From Thorsellia anophelis DSM 18579 (GTDB taxonomy: Bacteria; Pseudomonadota; Gammaproteobacteria; Enterobacterales; Thorselliaceae), in contig NZ_FOHV01000003.1 of the NCBI RefSeq assembly GCF_900111395.1, positions 139,862 through 203,861 of the forward strand: 64,000 bases of DNA, in the 5' to 3' direction. Position numbers and translations under genes: made by a program. The stretch's first letter is position 1. Each line of letters begins with the position of its first letter. Positions 58,528-64,000 of the stretch are shown in pieces. Below the pieces are notes generated by a model, which saw nothing but the letters and a program-made list of their open reading frames with translations, was not told the DNA's origin and ran no database searches.

Positions 58528-59280
58528 ATGTCTGTAACTAAACTCGTTCTAATCCGCCACGGTGAAAGCCTTTGGAATAGTGAAAATCGTTTTACTGGTT
58601 GGACTGATGTCGATTTATCAGAAAAAGGAACACAAGAAGCGCGCGCTGCAGGAGAATTACTTGCAAGTGAAGGCTTTCAATTTGACTTTGCTTATACATC
58701 TGTTTTAAAACGTGCTATCCATACTCTTTGGAAAGTACTAGATGGCGTCGATCAAGCTTGGCTTCCTGTTGAAAAATCTTGGAAATTAAATGAACGTCAC
58801 TATGGTGCGTTACAAGGCTTAGATAAATCTGAAACTGCTGCTAAATATGGTGATGACCAAGTATTAGCATGGCGTCGTGGCTTTGCTATTACTCCGCCAG
58901 AATTAACCAAAGATGACGAGCGTTATGCTGGTAAAGATCCTCGTTATGCAGGATTAAGTGAATCGCAAATCCCATTAACAGAAAGTCTTGCAACTACAAT
59001 TGAGCGTGTTGTGCCTTACTGGAATGAGAATATCAAACCTCGCATCGCTCGTGGCGAACGTGTTGTGATTGCAGCTCACGGTAATTCTTTACGTGCTCTT
59101 ATCAAACATTTAGACAATATGAGTGAAGAAGCTATTTTAGAACTTAATATTCCAACAGCCTCTCCACTAGTCTATGAATTTGACAGCAACATGAATGTCA
59201 TTAAAAGTTATTATCTTGGTAATGCAGATGAAATCGCAGCTAAAGCTGCGGCAGTTGCAAACCAAGGCAAAGCTAAATAA
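58528..59280 (+). CDS. gpmA: 2,3-bisphosphoglycerate-dependent phosphoglycerate mutase
   Basis: Glycolytic enzyme interconverting 3- and 2-phosphoglycerate. 250 residues as in E. coli. The phosphohistidine motif is [18 protein letters not shown]; the second catalytic His is in [34 protein letters not shown] supplies the substrate-binding residues. AAAGGAG precedes the ATG, and a strong terminator follows the gene. Confidence 0.97.
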   Translation: MSVTKLVLIRHGESLWNSENRFTGWTDVDLSEKGTQEARAAGELLASEGFQFDFAYTSVLKRAIHTLWKVLDGVDQAWLPVEKSWKLNERHYGALQGLDKSETAAKYGDDQVLAWRRGFAITPPELTKDDERYAGKDPRYAGLSESQIPLTESLATTIERVVPYWNENIKPRIARGERVVIAAHGNSLRALIKHLDNMSEEAILELNIPTASPLVYEFDSNMNVIKSYYLGNADEIAAKAAAVANQGKAK

Positions 59281-59329
59281 GAAAATAAATCTAAGCTAGT
59301 CAGCTGACTAACTCAAGAATCTATTTAAC

Positions 59330-59362
59330 AGGCCTGCATGCATCTGTATGCGGCCTTTTTTT
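59330..59362 (+). terminator. Rho-independent terminator after gpmA
   Basis: AGGCC-T-GCAT and ATGC-G-GGCCT-type arms (AGGCCTGCAT / ATGCGGCCT) form a GC-rich stem with one internal mismatch, followed by seven T residues, 50 bp past gpmA. Confidence 0.88.
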
Positions 59363-59439
59363 ATGCTAAAATCAACCAAAAAGTCTCATTAAGACCATAT
59401 TAAATATAAACACATTTTGAATTTCACAGAGGAAAATCC

Positions 59440-60711
59440 ATGTCAACTCATTCTCTTATACAACAATTGCGAGAGCGCGGACTTATTGCACAAGTCACCG
59501 ATGAAAGTGCATTAGAAGAGCATTTAAATGCAGGCGCTATCTCTCTTTATTGCGGTTTTGATCCAACTGCCGATAGTCTTCACCTTGGCCATTTAGTCCC
59601 CCTTTTATGCTTAAAACGCTTTCAAGATTCTGGGCACAAACCTGTTGCCTTAGTAGGCGGCGCGACAGGGATGATTGGCGATCCTAGTTTTAAAGCTGCT
59701 GAGCGTAAACTGAATACGGCTGATACCGTCAAAGAGTGGAGTGATAAAATTAAAGCCCAAGTCTCTCCTTTTTTAGACTTTGATTGTGGCCAAAATAGTG
59801 CAATTGTTGCTAATAACTATGATTGGTTTGGTGACATGGATGTACTTGGTTTCTTAAGAGATGTGGGTAAACATTTTTCTGTCAATCAAATGATAAACAA
59901 GGAAGCTGTTAAACAGCGTCTTAATCGAGATGATAGTGGTATTTCATTTACTGAGTTTTCTTATAACTTATTACAGTCTTATGACTTTGCCAATTTATGT
60001 GGTGAGCATAATGTCACGTTGCAAATTGGGGGATCTGATCAATGGGGCAATATTACCTCAGGGATTGATTTAACCCGCCGCATGCATCAAAAACAAGTAT
60101 TTGGGTTGACAGTACCCCTTATCACTAAATCTGATGGGACAAAATTTGGTAAAACAGAAAGTGGTGCAGTATGGCTTGACTCAAGTAAAACCAGCCCTTA
60201 CGCATTTTACCAATTTTGGATCAATACTGCTGATGCTGATGTTTATCGTTTTCTTAAATTTTTCACGTTTATTCCTCTTGATGAAATTCAAGCAATTGAA
60301 GAAACAGATAAAAATAGTGGTCGCGCCCCACAAGCACAATACATTTTAGCTGATACAGTGACACAATTAGTTCATGGTGAATCTGGTTTAGCAGCTGCTA
60401 AACGTATTACTGAGTCTTTATTTTCTGGCGATATCCAATCCCTAACTGAAGCAGATTTTGTTCAGCTGGCACAAGATGGCATGCCTAAGGTAGAGTTAAC
60501 AGCAGAAGATGATCTTCAGCAAGCATTAGTCAAGGCTGGTTTTGCTCCTTCTAGAGGACAAGCAAGAACCCTTATCAATTCAAATGCGGTTACTCTAAAT
60601 GGAAATAAACTGTCTGATGCTGAGTATCAGTTTATAGAAACGGATAAACAATTTGGCCGTTACGCACTAATGCGCCGTGGTAAAAAACATTATTGCTTAA
60701 TCACTTGGTAA
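59440..60711 (+). CDS. tyrS: Tyrosyl-tRNA synthetase
   Basis: Class I synthetase of 423 residues (424 in E. coli). HIGH motif HLGH within [16 protein letters not shown] equivalent KFGKTES; tyrosine-binding [10 protein letters not shown] and [10 protein letters not shown]-terminal S4 RNA-binding domain ([21 protein letters not shown] region) follows. Single gene, between gpmA and azoR. Confidence 0.97.
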   Translation: MSTHSLIQQLRERGLIAQVTDESALEEHLNAGAISLYCGFDPTADSLHLGHLVPLLCLKRFQDSGHKPVALVGGATGMIGDPSFKAAERKLNTADTVKEWSDKIKAQVSPFLDFDCGQNSAIVANNYDWFGDMDVLGFLRDVGKHFSVNQMINKEAVKQRLNRDDSGISFTEFSYNLLQSYDFANLCGEHNVTLQIGGSDQWGNITSGIDLTRRMHQKQVFGLTVPLITKSDGTKFGKTESGAVWLDSSKTSPYAFYQFWINTADADVYRFLKFFTFIPLDEIQAIEETDKNSGRAPQAQYILADTVTQLVHGESGLAAAKRITESLFSGDIQSLTEADFVQLAQDGMPKVELTAEDDLQQALVKAGFAPSRGQARTLINSNAVTLNGNKLSDAEYQFIETDKQFGRYALMRRGKKHYCLITW

Positions 60712-60717
60712 ATATGA

Positions 60718-60750
60718 TTTGCATTAGGTGGACTTGCTGCCTAATGCAAA
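60718..60750. terminator. Hairpin after tyrS
   Basis: TTTGCATTAGG and CCTAATGCAAA form a perfect 11-bp inverted repeat around an 11-base loop, 7 bp past tyrS. It is followed by AATTTCG rather than a clear U-tract, so intrinsic termination is only moderately supported. Confidence 0.6.
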
Positions 60751-60859
60751 AATTTCGAACAATCCCACCTAATTTTTCAACTATGATTGCATATCATCTC
60801 ATTTTACTCTTATCGAACTAATGTTGACATTGGGTCTGCATTCACAAAAAGGAGTTTAT

Positions 60860-61462
60860 ATGCGTAAAGTACTTTTTCTTAAATCGAGTATATTAGGTGG
60901 TTACTCTCAATCAAGTCATTTAGTTGATTATGCGGTTGAACAGTGGAAAAAATCACATCCAAACGACGTCATTACAGTACGCGACCTAGCAGTAGATAAT
61001 TTGCCCTTTTTAGATGGCGAATTAGTTGGCATGCTTGCACCTGCAGAAGGGACAGTTCTTACTGATCGTCAAAAATCTGTTCAGGCGACTTCAGATGCAC
61101 TTATCGCACAACTAAAAGACCAAGATGTCTTAGTATTGGGCGTTGCTATTTATAACTTCAATATTTCAACACATCTTAAAAATTATATCGACTTGATTTG
61201 CCGCGCTGGTCAAACCTTCAGATATACTGAGTCTGGCCCTATTGGTTTATCTGGTGTTAAAGAAGCGCTTGTATTAAAAGCTAACGGCGGTATTTATGGT
61301 GAAACGCACTCTTCGATAGCTTATTTAAAACAAGTGTTAGGTTTTATTGGAATCGAAGAAATCAATTTCATCAGTGCTGAGGGAATGGGTTATGGTGATG
61401 AAGTTAAAACCAAATCGATTGCTGATGCAAAAGCTGCGATTGATGCTTACTTATCAAAATAA
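60860..61462 (+). CDS. azoR: FMN-dependent NADH-azoreductase
   Basis: Flavodoxin-fold quinone/azo reductase of 200 residues (E. coli AzoR 201). Contains KSSILGGYSQSSHLVDYAV (phosphate loop), YNFNISTHLKNYIDLICRAGQTFRYTESGPIGL (FMN-binding and dimer region) and ANGGIYG. The ATG at 60860 has AAAGGAG upstream; the longer frame to 60821 is unsupported. Probably protects against quinone stress; single gene. Confidence 0.93.
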   Translation: MRKVLFLKSSILGGYSQSSHLVDYAVEQWKKSHPNDVITVRDLAVDNLPFLDGELVGMLAPAEGTVLTDRQKSVQATSDALIAQLKDQDVLVLGVAIYNFNISTHLKNYIDLICRAGQTFRYTESGPIGLSGVKEALVLKANGGIYGETHSSIAYLKQVLGFIGIEEINFISAEGMGYGDEVKTKSIADAKAAIDAYLSK

Positions 61463-61506
61463 GGCGTTCTAACGCCATTAATAATCGCCTCACTTAACGC
61501 ATTATA

Positions 61507-61556
61507 AAATACCGATTAAAAAACTAACTAAAGCTAGATTTGATTAATCGGTGTTT
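61507..61556. terminator. Bidirectional terminator between azoR and radA
   Basis: ACCGATTAA and TTAATCGGT (extendable by A-U and one G-U pair to about 13 bp) flank a 24-base loop, with an A-run on one side and GTTTTATT on the other. It lies between the convergent azoR and radA genes. Confidence 0.65.
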
Positions 61557-61575
61557 TATTATTGTGTTAAAGGCA

Positions 61576-62952
61576 TTAAAGATCATGGAAAATTTCAAGC
61601 GCATCGGCTAATTTTTTGACTCCAAAGACCTGCATGTTGTCAGGTGACTTTTTAGGCATATTGCCAAAAGGCACAATTGCTCTTTTAAATCCATGTTTTG
61701 CAGCTTCAGTAATACGCTCTTGTCCACTTGGAACTGGTCTGATTTCACCCGCTAACCCAACTTCACCAAACACAACTAAATCTCTTGGAAGAGGTTTATC
61801 TCTAAAACTTGAGACCAATGATAACAATAACGCTAAATCAGCACTCGTTTCTGTTACTTTAACCCCTCCAACCACATTAACAAACACATCTTGATCAGCC
61901 ATCAATAGTCCACCATGTCTATGAAGTACAGCTAAAAGTATCGCTAATCGATTTTGCTCTAAGCCCACAGCCACACGTCTTGGATTTCCCATGAGAGAAT
62001 GATCGACTAAAGCCTGAATTTCGACTAAAAGAGGCCTTGTTCCTTCCCAAACTACCATAACTGAGCTACCGGAAGTCAATTCTTCACCGCGACTTAAAAA
62101 TATCGCTGAAGGATTACTAACCTCTCTTAACCCCTGCTCTGTCATAGCAAAAACACCAAGCTCATTGACTGCACCAAATCGGTTTTTATGACTTCTTAAG
62201 GTTCTAAATCTTGAATCACCTTCGCCATCAAGTAAAATTGAACAGTCAATACAATGCTCTAATACCTTTGGTCCTGCTAAAGAGCCATCTTTTGTAACAT
62301 GTCCAACCATTATGATAGCAACCCCTCTTGTTTTTGCAAAACGGGTTAAAAATGCAGCCGTCTCTCGGACTTGAGCAACACTCCCAGGTGAAGACTGAAT
62401 CTCAGCCATATGCATCACTTGTATAGAATCAATGACCATCAAGGCAGGATTTTCTTGTTCAGCAAACAAACAAATTTGCTCAATACTGGTTTCTGATAGC
62501 ATGTATAAATTATCAGTGGGCAAATTGAGTCGCTTAGCACGCATAGCAACTTGCTGCAAGGATTCTTCACCCGTAACGTAAAGCGTTTTCATCCTTGTTG
62601 CGAGCTTAACTAAGGTTTGCAACAAGAGTGTACTTTTACCAGCACCTGGGTTCCCGCCAATTAAAATCGCGCTACCGGGTACTACTCCGCCCCCTAATAC
62701 CCTATCAAATTCAATAAATCCAGTAGAAAATCTTGGTAGTGCCTCGAGTGAAATCTCTGACAGTTTTTGAACTTTGCTTGCACCATCTAATCCTGCATAC
62801 CCAACTCTATTGGTGTGGCTTGATTGAGTGGATGCAAGACGGACTTCCGTAATACAATTCCAGCTATTACAGGCGCTGCATTGCCCTTGCCATCTTGGAT
62901 AATCAGCGCCACAGTCATTACACACAAAAGCGCGTTTTACACTTTTAGCCAT
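61576..62952 (-). CDS. radA: DNA repair protein RadA
   Basis: RecA-like branch-migration helicase. 458 residues (460 in E. coli). N-terminal C4 zinc finger CNDCGADYPRWQGQCSAC; Walker A GGNPGAGKSTL; the family-specific KNRFG motif in SHKNRFGAVNEL; C-terminal Lon-protease-like domain without the catalytic dyad (GGVKVTETSADLALLLSL, FGEVGLAGEIRPVPSG). It lies about 95 bp after valS on the same strand. Confidence 0.96.
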   Translation of the reverse strand: MAKSVKRAFVCNDCGADYPRWQGQCSACNSWNCITEVRLASTQSSHTNRVGYAGLDGASKVQKLSEISLEALPRFSTGFIEFDRVLGGGVVPGSAILIGGNPGAGKSTLLLQTLVKLATRMKTLYVTGEESLQQVAMRAKRLNLPTDNLYMLSETSIEQICLFAEQENPALMVIDSIQVMHMAEIQSSPGSVAQVRETAAFLTRFAKTRGVAIIMVGHVTKDGSLAGPKVLEHCIDCSILLDGEGDSRFRTLRSHKNRFGAVNELGVFAMTEQGLREVSNPSAIFLSRGEELTSGSSVMVVWEGTRPLLVEIQALVDHSLMGNPRRVAVGLEQNRLAILLAVLHRHGGLLMADQDVFVNVVGGVKVTETSADLALLLSLVSSFRDKPLPRDLVVFGEVGLAGEIRPVPSGQERITEAAKHGFKRAIVPFGNMPKKSPDNMQVFGVKKLADALEIFHDL

Positions 62953-62991
62953 CTATATCATACCTTAATCTCGTGCCTTTGCTTTTTTATG

Positions 62992-63036
62992 ATTAAACTA
63001 GAACTGCCGATTAAATCGTTCTAATTCTAGTTTAAT
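62992..63036. repeat. Inverted repeat between valS and radA
   Basis: ATTAAACTAGAA and TTCTAGTTTAAT form a perfect 12-bp inverted repeat with a 21-base spacer, just after the valS stop. No U-tract follows in the minus direction. It may be a Rho-assisted end or mRNA protector. Confidence 0.5.
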
Positions 63037-63046
63037 GCTCATCAGA

Positions 63047-64000
63047 TTATAAAGACGCGATGGTCTCTTTTTGTTGTTTCAACTTAACTATCCCATCATC
63101 AAGTTGCACTAATCTCTCACGCTCTTTAGCCACCACTTGTTCTGGTGCTCGTTGAACAAACCCTTCATTGCTCAGTTTTTGTTCTATCGTATTTTTTTCA
63201 AGAGAAAGTTTATCAATTTCTTTATCCAAACGAGCTAGCTCAACGGCTTTATCGATAAAATCAGCCATTGGGATCAAGATTTCGCTATTACCAACCAACT
63301 TAGCAACACTGATAGGTGCCTGCTCTTTTTCCTCTAAAAGGCGAATTGCTGATAAATTAGCAAGCTTATTAATAAACGAACTATTGTCATTTATTCTCCT
63401 AACTACCTCACTATCTTTAGTTCTCACTAACAATTCCAATGGTAGACTCGGTTTAATATTTTTCTCAGCCCGAATATTACGAATGGAAATAATGGCCTCT
63501 TTGATCCACTCAATGTCCGTCACAGCGATTGTATCTTCGTCTGATTCGATAAAGTCTGGATAAGCCGCTAACATTAGGGTAGGTTCATCGATTCCTTTTA
63601 ATACTTTCACTCGGTGCCAAATCGTTTCAGTCATGAATGGGATGACAGGATGAGCCAGTCTTAAGAGTTTTTCTAATACATCGATTAAAGTATAGCGAGC
63701 CGCTAATTGCTCTTGTTCTGTTCCTTGAGCAAATACAGGTTTGGTTAATTCCAAATACCAATCGCACAATTGATTCCATGTAAACTCATAAATTTGAGTT
63801 GCTGCCATATCAAAACGATAAGTATCTAAAGCTTCACGGACTTGCTTAACCGTATCATTAAAGGCACTTCTAATCCATCTATCAGCTAGTGAATAAGGCA
63901 ACGCCTTGATTTGTGCTTGGCTTAAACCTTGGCCGCAATCTTTATCCTCTGCATTCATCAAAACAAACCGGCTAGCATTCCAGAGTTTATTACAGAAGTT
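63047..64000 (-). CDS. valS: Valyl-tRNA synthetase, 3' part (runs off the window)
   Basis: C-terminal third of a class I synthetase; the reading frame remains open to the last base of the window, so the gene's 5' part lies beyond it. The first visible residues NFCNKLWNASRFVLMN and later QLCDWYLELTKP, VLEKLLRLAHPVIPFMTETIW and SIRNIRAEKNIKPS match the anticodon-binding domain of ValS. The end is the characteristic C-terminal coiled coil (about the last 65 residues: ELARLDKEIDKL, KLSNEGFVQRAPEQVVAKER). The HIGH and KMSKS motifs are outside the window. Confidence 0.96.
   Translation of the reverse strand, partial: NFCNKLWNASRFVLMNAEDKDCGQGLSQAQIKALPYSLADRWIRSAFNDTVKQVREALDTYRFDMAATQIYEFTWNQLCDWYLELTKPVFAQGTEQEQLAARYTLIDVLEKLLRLAHPVIPFMTETIWHRVKVLKGIDEPTLMLAAYPDFIESDEDTIAVTDIEWIKEAIISIRNIRAEKNIKPSLPLELLVRTKDSEVVRRINDNSSFINKLANLSAIRLLEEKEQAPISVAKLVGNSEILIPMADFIDKAVELARLDKEIDKLSLEKNTIEQKLSNEGFVQRAPEQVVAKERERLVQLDDGIVKLKQQKETIASL

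Noticed and set aside
62982-63013. Possible sigma-28 promoter (GCCGATTAAA) between valS and radA on the plus strand
   Set aside because: No TAAA-type box at the correct spacing and no flagellar gene downstream; the bases are part of an inverted-repeat loop.

Overview
The window is AT-rich chromosomal DNA from a flagellated gammaproteobacterium close to Enterobacterales. Supporting this are a classical divergent flgAMN/flgBCDEFGHIJKL locus, an enterobacterial common antigen (ECA) cluster behind trxA-rho, the ubiE-ubiJ-ubiB order, ynb-type lipid genes, and intact binding sites of the CRP, MetJ and sigma-28 types. Low G+C and partial reduction of the ECA locus fit a host-associated lineage such as Orbaceae, but that placement is inference. 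No tRNA, rRNA, insertion sequence, prophage or CRISPR array was seen.

Layout. (1) 46-11839, minus: one long catabolic operon, led by a FadR-type regulator and then a dipeptide-type solute-binding protein. Four enzymes follow (M32 carboxypeptidase, creatininase-family amidohydrolase, ketopantoate-reductase-like oxidoreductase, SDR), then the rest of the ABC transporter (dppBCDF-like) and isoaspartyl peptidase. Upstream of the regulator lie a near-perfect 28-bp palindrome and a consensus CRP box. (2) 12282-15419, plus: a compact ynbA-ynbC-ynbD-like module for an unknown phospholipid or envelope conversion. (3) 15653-19620: argS, then dcd-pdxJ-acpS. (4) 19673-22160, minus: fliD-fliS-fliT behind a sigma-28 promoter, each gene separated by a terminator-like hairpin. 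(5) 22437-28260, minus: dnaE, a DUF523/DUF1722 protein, lysA. (6) 28432-40979: the flagellar flg locus, with sigma-28 promoters before flgK and flgM. (7) 41267-46985: metK behind a MetJ operator, cysB, and ubiE-ubiJ-ubiB. (8) 47074-57573, minus: trxA, rho, wecA, wzzE, wecB, wecC, wecD, wecE, wzxE. This ECA locus lacks rffG, rffH, wecF, wzyE and wecG. (9) 57900-64000: a DUF441 membrane protein, gpmA, tyrS, azoR, radA and the 3' part of valS.

The most promising unexplained systems are the enzyme-loaded dpp operon, which looks like uptake plus breakdown of a modified peptide or amide under FadR-type and cAMP-CRP control, and the minimal ynbACD module. A second theme is the repeated use of stem-loops between genes of the same operon (fliD/fliS/fliT, flgE/flgF, flgC/flgD, dppA/M32, rho/wecA, wecE/wzxE, flgM/flgN), which suggests that transcript levels are set gene by gene.
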